64,000 nt of DNA, from positions 44,708 to 108,707 of the forward strand of contig DAOUJW010000002.1 in NCBI GenBank assembly GCA_034422115.1, read 5' to 3'. The notes under the pieces were generated by a model. That model did not search any database, was not told the origin of the DNA, and saw only the letters and a program-made list of their open reading frames with translations. The stretch's first letter is position 1, and each line of letters begins with the position of its first letter. This stretch comes from DAOUJW01 sp034422115 (GTDB lineage Bacteria; Chloroflexota; Dehalococcoidia; Lucifugimonadales; UBA2985). The position numbers were made by a program, and so were the translations under genes. Of this stretch, positions 1 to 7,042 are shown piece by piece.

Positions 1-1292
1 CCCATGGATGACGTGATGCCCAGCTTGCAGCTGTCCGTCCCGGGGCAGGAGGTCACGTCCGTGATGGAGTTAACCTCAACGTCGGCCATGCCCGCGGCCT
101 GAAGCTCCTTCCACACCTCGTACAGCGCCTCCTCACGCACCCAGCGGAAGGCCAGGTTCTGCTGCTGGGTGAGGCGCGCCCGGCCCCCGGCGTACTGCCG
201 TGCGATGTTTGCCAGCAGAGGGAACTGGTTCTCGTAGATGTCCCCTATGGGCAGCTTGACCAGCACCACGTTGTAGCCGGCCTGCTTCTGCGGCTCCACG
301 TTGGTGGCGCGCCACAGCTCAAACTCGCTGCGGTCCCCGTTGGGCGATGCGTAGCTCTCAGCGCCCAGTGGCAGGGGCGCGTCGACCTCCTCGTCGTCTG
401 GGTAGAGCAGGGGCGTGGGGTCGATTGGCTGCTGCGCCCAGGGCTTCGTCAGCTCCTCCTCCACCAGCTTTCGGAACTCATCGATGCCTATGCGGTCGAC
501 CAAGAACTTGATTCGGGCCTTCATCCTGTTCTTTCGCAGCTCATCGGAGGCGTCGAATACTCTAAGCACCGCCTCGCTCACCTTCAGGTAGTCCTCCTCA
601 GGCACGAACTCGTACAGGGTGGGGGCGATGCGGGCCATGATGGAGAGGCCGCCGCCAACCACAATCTTGAAGCCGCGCTTCATCTCCCCGTCCACCTCCT
701 GGAGCCTGGGCACAAAGCCGATGTCGTGAATGCTGGTCATGGCGCAGTCCTTCTCGCAGCCGGAGAAGGAGGGCTTGGACTTGCGGGGCATGGCCTGGGT
801 CACGGGGTGTCGCAGGAAGTAGCGGGCGTAGGCGGCCGCGTAGGGCGTAACGTCGAAGGGTTCGTCGGCGCAGACGCCTGAGAAGGGGCAGCCGGTGACG
901 TTGCGCACCGTGTTGCCGCACGCCTCGCGAGTCGACAGGCCCACCTGGCCGATGATGCGCATGGCCTCCGGCGTGCGCTCAAGGGGCAGGAAGTGGAACT
1001 GGATGTTCTCCCGGGTGGTGGCGTGGCCCTTCTGCAGGGGAGCGATGTCCCGTGCGATGACGCCCAGGGCCTCCAGCTGGTCGGCGTCCAGGCCGCCCAC
1101 GGGTATCTTGACCCGGAACATCTGGGAGTCCGGCTGCCGCTGGCCGTAGACGCCCTGCTTCAGGCGGAAGGCCATGAAGGCGTTGGGGTCCCATTCGCCC
1201 TGGACAAACCTCTCCACCTCCTTCTCAAAGTCATCGATCTCGTCCATCAGGATAGGCAGTATGCCCTTCTCATTTATCTTGGCCTCGCTCAT
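1..1292 (-). CDS. Nitrite/sulfite reductase (siroheme, [4Fe-4S]), 3' truncated by window edge
   Basis: A ferredoxin-type siroheme reductase that would carry out six-electron reduction of nitrite or sulfite in the cytoplasm. The start ATG at 1292 has a GGAGCG Shine-Dalgarno. The visible 430 residues begin MSEAKINEKGILPILMDEID. They hold the first ferredoxin-like half-domain, the TGCPFSGVCADE segment and a FSGCEKDCA segment typical of the NirA/Sir family. At the window edge is TSCPGTDSCKLG, the first CX5C pair that ligates the cluster; the second (CX3C) pair would lie beyond position 1. Sequence alone does not separate nitrite from sulfite as substrate. A sulfite-oxidase-like gene lies 16 kb away but is not linked. 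The gene stands alone, with a good promoter about 175 bases upstream and a leader hairpin between. Confidence 0.88.
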   Translation of the reverse strand, partial: MSEAKINEKGILPILMDEIDDFEKEVERFVQGEWDPNAFMAFRLKQGVYGQRQPDSQMFRVKIPVGGLDADQLEALGVIARDIAPLQKGHATTRENIQFHFLPLERTPEAMRIIGQVGLSTREACGNTVRNVTGCPFSGVCADEPFDVTPYAAAYARYFLRHPVTQAMPRKSKPSFSGCEKDCAMTSIHDIGFVPRLQEVDGEMKRGFKIVVGGGLSIMARIAPTLYEFVPEEDYLKVSEAVLRVFDASDELRKNRMKARIKFLVDRIGIDEFRKLVEEELTKPWAQQPIDPTPLLYPDDEEVDAPLPLGAESYASPNGDRSEFELWRATNVEPQKQAGYNVVLVKLPIGDIYENQFPLLANIARQYAGGRARLTQQQNLAFRWVREEALYEVWKELQAAGMADVEVNSITDVTSCPGTDSCKLGITSSM

Positions 1293-1345
1293 AACGCTCC
1301 TTTGGCTGCCCGGCTCAAACTCTGCGATTGTGTGGATAATAGACA

Positions 1346-1373
1346 CCCCCCGCAAGCTGTGCGCTTCGGGGGG
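1346..1373 (-). promoter_or_regulatory. Strong stem-loop in the 5' leader of the siroheme reductase
   Basis: On the minus strand six C are followed by GAAGC, a GCACA loop, GCTT and six G, making a stem of 10 or more base pairs inside the roughly 170-base leader. No U-run follows, so it is not a standard terminator. It could be part of a regulatory leader or an mRNA-stabilising structure. I do not recognise a known riboswitch class. Confidence 0.45.
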
Positions 1374-1466
1374 CGATTAGTGGCTACAGGTACTTAATGT
1401 AGACCCCCGATGTCAGGGGTTACAACAGCAGCAGTTGATGACAGACTTGGGACTCATTTGTGTGTA

Positions 1467-1495
1467 ATCCTAATCCACGCTCGGAGGTTTGTCAA
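1467..1495 (-). promoter_or_regulatory. Sigma70-type promoter for the siroheme reductase
   Basis: On the minus strand there is a perfect TTGACA (1495-1490), a 17-base spacer and TAGGAT (1472-1467). Transcription would begin near 1460, giving a leader of about 168 bases before the ATG at 1292. Confidence 0.65.
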
Positions 1496-1514
1496 CACGA
1501 GCGGGCATGGGCCT

Positions 1515-1748
1515 CTAAGCGCCCAGGGGCACTACGCGTTCCCTGGCCAACTCGGCGGCGTAGTGCAGGGCAGCTTTGACCGCATTAGTAGAAACGGACG
1601 GGTAACTCTCGGCAATCTCCTCAACGGTCAGTCCTGCAGCGAGGTTGTCCAGGATGACGGTGACCATGACGCGGGTGCCGGCAATGCAGGCTTGCCCGTG
1701 GCAGATTTGCGGGTCGACGGATATGTACTCACGCCAGTCCATAGTCAT
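1515..1748 (-). CDS. DUF433 (VapB-like antitoxin family) protein
   Basis: A small protein of 75-77 residues with the DUF433 pattern: YISVDPQICHGQACIAGTRV, then an aliphatic helix and LTVEEIAESYPSVSTNAVKAAL, a winged-HTH-like fold. Family members often act as DNA-binding antitoxins beside a PIN-like (DUF5615) toxin, but no toxin gene is adjacent here, so this is an orphan. Two starts are possible. ATG 1748 has GGGGGA only three bases away, while ATG 1742 (MDWREY) has it nine bases away and looks better. The promoter is at 1771-1800. Function beyond the family match is inferred. Confidence 0.75.
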   Translation of the reverse strand: MTMDWREYISVDPQICHGQACIAGTRVMVTVILDNLAAGLTVEEIAESYPSVSTNAVKAALHYAAELARERVVPLGA

Positions 1749-1770
1749 GCTTCCCCCATAGCTCTGGTGA

Positions 1771-1800
1771 ATTATGGCATACCGAACATAGCCAAGCCAA
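1771..1800 (-). promoter_or_regulatory. Promoter of the DUF433 gene
   Basis: Minus strand TTGGCT (1800-1795), 18-base spacer, CATAAT (1776-1771). The expected start near 1764 leaves a leader of about 16-22 bases. TTGGCT occurs twice in overlap here, so the -35 assignment has some slack. Confidence 0.45.
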
Positions 1801-1832
1801 TGCCCCTGAGTGGTGTTAGTTGTGTCGGTGGT

Positions 1833-1900
1833 ACTGCCCCGCTCGCCCCCGTATCGGAGTACGGGGCAGGCTCTGAGCCTGTCGAAGGGAGTGGGCGGAC
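1833..1900. repeat. Composite dispersed repeat (families A and F)
   Basis: A GCTCGCC...GAGCCTGTCGAAGGG unit (family A) is interrupted by a perfect hairpin CCCCGTATCGGAGTACGGGG (family F). Family A copies recur near 16.2, 19.1, 21.9, 26.7, 30.3, 42.8 and 62.2 kb. Family F recurs near 19.15, 30.3 and 52.7 kb. All lie between genes. Confidence 0.75.
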
Positions 1901-1994
1901 AGAAGACGGGCCACCAGCGCCTACCCCAGTTTGCCCGCCGCGCTGGTAGCTGGTAGACTTCCCGTGTAACCCTGCTCGCTCAAAGGAGGGCCCT

Positions 1995-2870
1995 ATGCCC
2001 ACATACGAAAACATCCTGTACGAGAAGCAGCGCCAGGGGGTGCTCATCACCCTCAACCGGCCGGCGGCCCTGAACGCCATCAGCAGGCCGCTGGAGGCGG
2101 AGTTGCACGACGCCCTTGACGAGGCCGTCGCCGACCCGGAGATCAGGGCCGTTGTCCTGACGGGGGCCGGCAACGCCTTCTCCTCCGGCTACGACCAGGG
2201 CGGCGGCGGTCGTGGAGAGACGGTCTGGCCCTATGGCATCACCGAGGGCATGAGCGCGGCGGAGGCCATCGATGCCCGGCGCGGCCAGGGCCGCAACCCC
2301 CTGCTGCACCTGTGGGAGCTGGACAAGCCGGTCATCGGCGCGGTCAACGGCTGGGCAATGGGCGGGGGCTCCTGGTACGCCTGCTTCACACACATCACCA
2401 TCGCATCGGAGAACGCCGTCTTCGCTCAGCCGGAGGTTCGCCACGGCTCCAACACCAGCTTCATGTGGACGCTGCTGGCCGGGTTCAAGAACGCCCTGCG
2501 CTATGGGCTCACGGGAGACCACATCGACGCGCAGGAGGCGCTGCGCATCGGCATTGTGAACAAGGTTGTCCCCCAGGACGACCTGCTGGACGAGTGCTTC
2601 GGCATCGTAGAGCGGATAGCCCTGGTGCCGCCGGAGACGGTGAAGATAAACCTGGCCATCGCGACCATGGGCCTGGAGATGATGGGCCTGCGAGACGCCG
2701 TCTACTGGGACTCTCAGCTTGCGTCGCCGGCCCGGGTCCTGCTTAGAGAGGAGTACCGGCGGCCCCTGGACGAGACCCGGAAGAACGAGGGCGTCGGCGC
2801 GTACCTGCGGCTCAGGGACGACAAGTTCCGCCCGGAGCCCTTCGGCCCCCGCTCCCGGCCGCGGGAGTAG
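1995..2870 (+). CDS. Enoyl-CoA hydratase/isomerase family protein (crotonase fold), paralogue 1
   Basis: A 291-residue crotonase-fold protein with an AGGAGG ribosome site. Oxyanion-hole segments are visible: FSSGYD near residue 65 and WAMGGG near residue 122. The second catalytic Glu of hydratases is kept (E147 in FAQPEV). The first (rat E144), exactly 20 residues upstream, is Trp (W127 in GGGSWYAC). Canonical two-Glu hydration is therefore unlikely; an isomerase, hydrolase, lyase or other CoA-ester reaction is possible. The gene is followed 51 bases later by a close paralogue, and long stretches are shared (GDHIDAQEALRIGIVNKVVP). The pair is probably one transcript. The exact substrate is unknown. 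Confidence 0.85.
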   Translation: MPTYENILYEKQRQGVLITLNRPAALNAISRPLEAELHDALDEAVADPEIRAVVLTGAGNAFSSGYDQGGGGRGETVWPYGITEGMSAAEAIDARRGQGRNPLLHLWELDKPVIGAVNGWAMGGGSWYACFTHITIASENAVFAQPEVRHGSNTSFMWTLLAGFKNALRYGLTGDHIDAQEALRIGIVNKVVPQDDLLDECFGIVERIALVPPETVKINLAIATMGLEMMGLRDAVYWDSQLASPARVLLREEYRRPLDETRKNEGVGAYLRLRDDKFRPEPFGPRSRPRE

Positions 2871-2921
2871 GCCGCCAAGCCCAGTTGCCTCAACCAGCTG
2901 ACATATGAAAAGGAGAGGCCA

Positions 2922-3812
2922 ATGCCCGCATACGAAAACCTGATTTACCAGAAGCAGAGAAACGGGGCGCTGATAACCCTGAACCGCCCGGAGGCCATGA
3001 ACGCCCTGAGCATGGACCTGCGCAGCGAGATCGCCTCCGCCCTGGAGGAGGCCAAGGATGACCCGGAGGTACGCGCGGTGGTGATAACCGGCGCGGGACG
3101 CGCCTTCTCAGCAGGCGCGGACATCGGCGGCGGTGGCGGCGGCACGGGCACGGAGTGGGTCTGGCCCTACGGCCTCCCGGAGGGGATGTCCCTGAGGGAG
3201 CACTACGACGATTGGCGGGACCGTGACAAGGCCAACGTGGACGCCCAGCTGTACCGGTGGGAGTACCCCAAGCCAATCATCGGGGCTGTGAGCGGCTGGT
3301 GCCTGGGCGCAGGCTCGTGGCTGGCCCTCACCTGCCACATGACCATCGCCGCAGACGACGCGGTGTTCGGGCAGCCGGAGGTGCGCATGGCGTCCAACAC
3401 CAACTTCATGTGGGTGCTGCTGGCCGGGTTCAAGAACGCCCTGCGCTACGCCCTCACCGGCGACCACATAGACGCGCAGGAGGCGCTGCGCATCGGCATT
3501 GTGAACAAGGTGGTCCCCAAAGACGACCTGCTGGACGAGTGCTTCAACGTCGTGGAGAGAATCGCGCTGGTGCCGCCGGAGACTGTGAAGCTCAACCTTG
3601 CCATTGCCACCCAGGGCCTTGAGATGATGGGCCTGCGAAAGGCCCTGGCCCTCAACGCTGAGCTCTCGGCGATGGCCCACGTGTCCAAGCGTGAGGAGTT
3701 CAACAAGCGCCTTGAGGACGCCCGGAAGGAGGGCGGCCTGCGAGCCTTCCTTCAGGTGAGGGACACGCCATTCATGCCGGAGCCCTTCGGGCCTAGGGCA
3801 AAGGGGGATTAG
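2922..3812 (+). CDS. Enoyl-CoA hydratase/isomerase family protein (crotonase fold), paralogue 2
   Basis: 296 residues, AAGGAGAGG ribosome site. It has the same architecture as the preceding gene: FSAGAD oxyanion segment near residue 62, CLGAGSW near 127-133, FGQPEV with E153 retained. As in paralogue 1 the first hydratase Glu is Trp (W133). It differs in a Gly-rich loop after residue 68 and in the C-terminus. At DNA level the block around 3420-3530 is almost identical to 2466-2576, which suggests recent duplication or gene conversion. Fatty-acid or aromatic-acid CoA metabolism is the likely setting. Confidence 0.85.
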   Translation: MPAYENLIYQKQRNGALITLNRPEAMNALSMDLRSEIASALEEAKDDPEVRAVVITGAGRAFSAGADIGGGGGGTGTEWVWPYGLPEGMSLREHYDDWRDRDKANVDAQLYRWEYPKPIIGAVSGWCLGAGSWLALTCHMTIAADDAVFGQPEVRMASNTNFMWVLLAGFKNALRYALTGDHIDAQEALRIGIVNKVVPKDDLLDECFNVVERIALVPPETVKLNLAIATQGLEMMGLRKALALNAELSAMAHVSKREEFNKRLEDARKEGGLRAFLQVRDTPFMPEPFGPRAKGD

Positions 3813-3837
3813 GTGGCGGCTGGGCTAGCCCGGCCAG

Positions 3838-4269
3838 CTAGCCTGAGTCCGCGACTCGAGACCCCTGCGCCTGCCACTCAGGAGAGCCTGAGATGTGGTA
3901 GAAGGACATCTGGCGCTCCTCGTCGTAGCTTGGGGGCTTGAGCCTCTGTGAGGTGAGATTGACCGTCCACTCCCCCAGCTCTCCAAATGAGACAAACCGC
4001 ACGAGCAGGCCCACGTCGAAAGCCTTGGCCAGGCGCTTAAGGGTCTTCAATGAGTACCGCCCATAGTTAGGGTCCTCCAGCCGCGAGATGCTCTCCTGCG
4101 CCATGTCGCAGCGCTTGGCAAGCTCCTCCTGGGTCCAGCCGCGGGCCTGGCGGATGAGGTTTATCTGGAATGCCAGCCCCTCTATTACGTGCTCGGAAAC
4201 GAACTCGTGGCGGTACCCCGGATCCTGCACCTCGGCCAGAAAATCTCTTCTCTCATCCGGTGAAATCAT
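3838..4269 (-). CDS. XRE/HigA-type antitoxin
   Basis: 143 residues starting MISPDERRDF at 4269, with GAGGAG seven bases upstream. The central helix-turn-helix is clear (residues about 35-85: INLIRQARGWTQEELAKRCD, then QESISRLEDPNYGRYSLKTL). It overlaps the end of the upstream toxin gene by 17 bases, so translation is coupled. In HigBA-type modules the antitoxin follows the toxin, as here. It neutralises the toxin by binding and represses the operon. Likely operators are the TATAGC-containing repeats upstream of the toxin gene. Confidence 0.85.
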   Translation of the reverse strand: MISPDERRDFLAEVQDPGYRHEFVSEHVIEGLAFQINLIRQARGWTQEELAKRCDMAQESISRLEDPNYGRYSLKTLKRLAKAFDVGLLVRFVSFGELGEWTVNLTSQRLKPPSYDEERQMSFYHISGSPEWQAQGSRVADSG

Positions 4270-4651
4270 GCTTGCTCCTCCTCTCAAGTGGCTGGGCCTC
4301 GACAGCGTCCTTTATCCTCAAAGCTCTTCTACACTCCTCCACGGGCACCTCATTACTCGCCTTCGTTATGCAGAGAGCTAAGGTCGGCAGCCGTTGCCCA
4401 GGGCCGTGAAACCCCAGGATGCGGTACTGCTGACGTGAAACACGTACACGTATCTCAAAGAGGCCAGCGCACTCGCCCGTCAGGGTATCTACATACGGGC
4501 GGCTCCACTCTCCAGGGGGTGCGGCCTCCAGGTTCCTGAGTCGGTTGTTGAACTTGGCCCTCGCTGCCCTCCCCGGCCCGTCTAGCCAGGCCTTGATAGT
4601 GTTGACGCCGTTTGCATCCACGTAGTCGAAGAATGTGAACTGTGCGCCCAT
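4253..4651 (-). CDS. HigB/RelE-like toxin (phage Gp49-like family)
   Basis: 132 residues beginning MGAQFTFFDYVDANG. The pattern TIKAWLDGPGRAARAKFNNRLRNLE..., then EWSRPYVDTLTGECAGLFEIRV and QYRILGF, matches the HigB/Gp49 group of RelE-superfamily mRNA interferases, which cleave ribosome-bound mRNA. It sits first in a two-gene operon ahead of the XRE antitoxin. Start 4651 is about 15 bases from the -10, so the transcript is nearly leaderless. Confidence 0.82.
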   Translation of the reverse strand: MGAQFTFFDYVDANGVNTIKAWLDGPGRAARAKFNNRLRNLEAAPPGEWSRPYVDTLTGECAGLFEIRVRVSRQQYRILGFHGPGQRLPTLALCITKASNEVPVEECRRALRIKDAVEAQPLERRSKHDFTG

Positions 4652-4653
4652 GA

Positions 4654-4696
4654 TATAGCAAAATTATTATACTGGCAATATAGCAATTTCGCTATA
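4654..4696 (-). promoter_or_regulatory. Promoter and candidate operators of the HigBA-like operon
   Basis: The minus-strand -10 is a perfect TATAAT (4671-4666); the -35 is weak. A palindrome TATAGC-AATTTC-GCTATA lies at 4679-4696 where the -35 should be, and a second ATATAGCAA half-site lies at 4653-4661 around the start site. This is the usual layout for autorepression by the XRE antitoxin. The weak -35 fits a low-basal, repressed promoter. Confidence 0.55.
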
Positions 4697-4712
4697 GCCC
4701 AAAGGATGCCCC

Positions 4713-5276
4713 CTACATCTGCGCCGTGTCCACTATGCGGGCCTCGCGGGTGTCCGCCGTAAGCTCAAGGATGGCCAGGGTCCCGGGCATCATCTTCTGG
4801 CTGGGCCAGGTGGCGCTGCCGGGGTTGATGAACAGAATGCCCTCGTGCTCCTCAATAAGGGTCTCGTGGGTGAAGCCCGCAGCGACTATGTCCACAGGCG
4901 CGCCGAACACCTCCGTCATCGCTTCCGCGATGGAAGCGTCGGGAGGGAAGTAGCGGCCTATGGCCCCCGGCACAACCTCCTTCGACCTTATGCCCGGGAC
5001 GGGGATGATGAGCTCGTGGGTCATACCGATGCTGTGTCCCTCCAGCTCCAGCACCCGCGTCTGGCCCTCCGTCCTGGGGTCGTCCTGGAGGTGGTCGAAG
5101 ATGCCCCGGACCGCCTTGACCGGCGCTATGCGCTCCAGCCAGTCCAGGCATGGCGCGATGTATATGTCGCCGCAGTGGAGGATGAGGTCAACGCCCTCTA
5201 GGGCCTGGGCTATCTCCGCCGACAGCTCAGGCCCGGCCGATGGCAAGTGGGTGTCTGCGATGATTCCTATCTTCAT
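4713..5276 (-). CDS. YfcE/MJ0936-type metallophosphoesterase family protein with degenerate metal motifs
   Basis: 187 residues; ATG 5276 has a GGAGG site and the reading MKIGIIADTHLPSAG. It has the calcineurin-like phosphodiesterase fold. DxH (ADTH, residues 7-10) and GDI (near residue 36) are present, and the C-terminal LFINPGS signature is intact. The GNxD motif, which supplies a metal ligand and a catalytic residue, reads GIFD. The HG and GHTH motifs read HE (MTHEL) and GFTH. Metal binding may thus be partial. The enzyme could be a specialised phosphoesterase or a weakly active one. It precedes a dispersed repeat and the recA-recX operon. Confidence 0.75.
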   Translation of the reverse strand: MKIGIIADTHLPSAGPELSAEIAQALEGVDLILHCGDIYIAPCLDWLERIAPVKAVRGIFDHLQDDPRTEGQTRVLELEGHSIGMTHELIIPVPGIRSKEVVPGAIGRYFPPDASIAEAMTEVFGAPVDIVAAGFTHETLIEEHEGILFINPGSATWPSQKMMPGTLAILELTADTREARIVDTAQM

Positions 5277-5327
5277 ATCTGCGGTCCTCCCTGGTGGTTT
5301 AGAATAGGTCTTGTTTCGGAGTGCGGT

Positions 5328-5356
5328 CTGGATTCCTGCTTTCGGAGGAATGACGG
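5328..5356. repeat. Family B dispersed palindrome
   Basis: A GGATTCCTGC...GAGGAATGACGG unit, a short imperfect hairpin. The same family occurs at about 19.2, 22.06, 31.7, 33.15, 33.2, 38.1, 54.5 and 54.57 kb. Confidence 0.7.
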
Positions 5357-5367
5357 AAGGGATGCCC

Positions 5368-5841
5368 TCACTCCGCGGCCTCCCGCTCCTCCCACAAGCG
5401 GTCCGCCGTCTTGCGGATGACGGCCCCATTGAAGCCACGACGGTACAGGTATCCCTGGAGACGGCGTCTGAAAGCTACGTAGTCCGAGTCCGCCAGGGAG
5501 CTTGCGGCCCTCTGCCCGGCGCGGTAGGCCGACTCCTCGTCGTCCAGGGTCTCCACCGCAGCCTGGGCCGTGTCCCTGTCGATGCCCTTGCCCAGAAGCT
5601 CCCGGCGTATCGCGGAGGCGCTGCGAGGCCTGTGGGAGACGCGGCTTCTGGTCCACTCACGGGCAAAGGAGGCGTCGTCCAGAAGGCCCAACTCCTTCAG
5701 CCTCTGCACCACGGACTCCGTCACCTGGCCGGCGTATTTGGGTGCCAGCCGACGCCTAACCTCGGACTCGCTGCGAGCGCGGTATGAGAGGAATCGCAGG
5801 GCCTGGGAGGTGGCCTTCTCTAGGAGTTTGTCCTCATCCAT
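5368..5841 (-). CDS. recX: RecX, regulator of RecA
   Basis: 157 residues, mostly helical and Arg/Glu rich. It shows the RecX three-helix repeats: AGQVTESVVQRLKELGLLDD with FAREWTRSR, SASAIRRELLGKGI, and YRRGFNGAVIRKTADRLW. RecX caps RecA filaments and inhibits recombinase activity. The gene lies 20 bases downstream of recA on the same strand, the standard recA-recX operon, so it should be co-regulated with recA. Confidence 0.9.
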   Translation of the reverse strand: MDEDKLLEKATSQALRFLSYRARSESEVRRRLAPKYAGQVTESVVQRLKELGLLDDASFAREWTRSRVSHRPRSASAIRRELLGKGIDRDTAQAAVETLDDEESAYRAGQRAASSLADSDYVAFRRRLQGYLYRRGFNGAVIRKTADRLWEEREAAE

Positions 5842-5861
5842 CGCGGGGAGAGGAGAGACCT

Positions 5862-6905
5862 CTAGTCCTCCACCTCTTCATCGTCGTCATCAATGGGCCC
5901 AATGGCCTGTGTCTGGACGTTTGCCGCTGAAGCCCTGATCCGCCCCTCTATCTCCGAAGACACGTCCTTGTGCTGGTTGAGGTACTCCTTGGCGGACTCC
6001 CGCCCCTGTCCCAGACGCACGTCGCCGTAGGAGTAGAAGGACCCCGCCTTCTTGATAATGCCGTCGGTGGTGGCAATGTCCAGGATGTCGCCCTCCTTGC
6101 TGATGCCCCGGTTGAACATAATGTCAAACTCGGCGGTGCGGAAGGGTGGCGCAACCTTGTTCTTCACAACCCTGGCCCTCACCCTTGTGCCAATGACCTG
6201 CGACCCCTGCTTGATGGAGTCGACTCGGCGCAGGTCTATGCGAACGGAGCTGTAGAACTTCAGGGCGCGTCCTCCGGGCGTGACCTCCGGGTTGCCGAAG
6301 ACGACGCCTATCTTCTCTCGAAGCTGGTTGATAAACACGACGGAGGTCTGGGACCGATTGATGGCTGCGGACAGCTTGCGGAGCGCCTGGGACATGATGC
6401 GCGCCTGGAGGCCCATGTGGGAGTCGCCCATGTCTCCCTCCATCTCGGCTCTGGGTACCAGGGCCGCCACGCTGTCTACGACGACCACGTCCACGGCACC
6501 GCTTCGCACCAGGTACTCGGCTATCTCCAGGGCCTGCTCAGCGGTGTCAGGCTGGGATACAAGGAGGTCGGTCACGTTGACGCCCAGGTTGACGGCGTAT
6601 GCGGGGTCAAGGGCGTGCTCGGCATCGATGTAGGCGGCGGTGCCCCCCGCCTTCTGCGCCTCGGCAATGATGTGGTGGGCCAGCGTGGACTTGCCGGCGG
6701 ACTCGGCCCCGAATATCTCCGTGACCCTTCCACGGGGCACGCCGCCGACGCCCAGGGCCATGTCCAGCGAGAGGGAGCCTGTTGGGATGGTCTCCACCGC
6801 CAGGCGCTGGGACGCCTCACCCAGCCGCATTATGCTGCCCTTGCCCACCTGACGCTCTATCTGGCTCAGGGCCAGGTCCAGCGCCTTCTCCTTTTCTGTG
6901 ACCAT
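5862..6905 (-). CDS. recA: RecA recombinase
   Basis: 347 residues from ATG 6905 (MVTEKEKALDLALSQIERQV), with GGAGG five bases upstream. The Walker A is GAESAGKST (66-74; the common form is GPESSGKTT). QLREKIGVVFGNPEVTPGGRALKFYSSVR and the L2 loop region are intact. The acidic C-terminal tail ends DDDDEEVED. It catalyses strand exchange and LexA coprotease activation. It is transcribed divergently from the protease lipoprotein gene at 7043. I could not see a recognisable SOS box in the 137-base divergent gap. Confidence 0.97.
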   Translation of the reverse strand: MVTEKEKALDLALSQIERQVGKGSIMRLGEASQRLAVETIPTGSLSLDMALGVGGVPRGRVTEIFGAESAGKSTLAHHIIAEAQKAGGTAAYIDAEHALDPAYAVNLGVNVTDLLVSQPDTAEQALEIAEYLVRSGAVDVVVVDSVAALVPRAEMEGDMGDSHMGLQARIMSQALRKLSAAINRSQTSVVFINQLREKIGVVFGNPEVTPGGRALKFYSSVRIDLRRVDSIKQGSQVIGTRVRARVVKNKVAPPFRTAEFDIMFNRGISKEGDILDIATTDGIIKKAGSFYSYGDVRLGQGRESAKEYLNQHKDVSSEIEGRIRASAANVQTQAIGPIDDDDEEVED

Positions 6906-6939
6906 AGAGTCCTCCGCTGATACCCTCCGATTTGGCACC

Positions 6940-6968
6940 ATCATAGCACGGGCCATACGAGTGGACAA
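6940..6968 (-). promoter_or_regulatory. recA promoter
   Basis: Minus strand TTGTCC (6968-6963), a 17-base spacer and TATGAT (6945-6940). Transcription would begin near 6933, about 28 bases before the ATG at 6905. Confidence 0.6.
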
Positions 6969-7042
6969 GGAAGATATTGCAGCCCTTCCGTGTAGTTTGG
7001 AGGTGTGCCTAGAGCACTGGACAGGGTACAATTCTCTAAGCG

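Noticed and set aside
3813..4712. Looked for element-like ends around the HigBA pair
   Set aside because: No inverted or direct repeat pair like those at 42.8-43.9 or 55.8-56.7 kb could be found by eye.
6906..7042. SOS/LexA box upstream of recA
   Set aside because: Searched by eye for Gram-positive (GAAC-N4-GTTC) and Gram-negative (CTGT-N8-ACAG) patterns in the gap; nothing convincing. A lineage-specific LexA site cannot be excluded.
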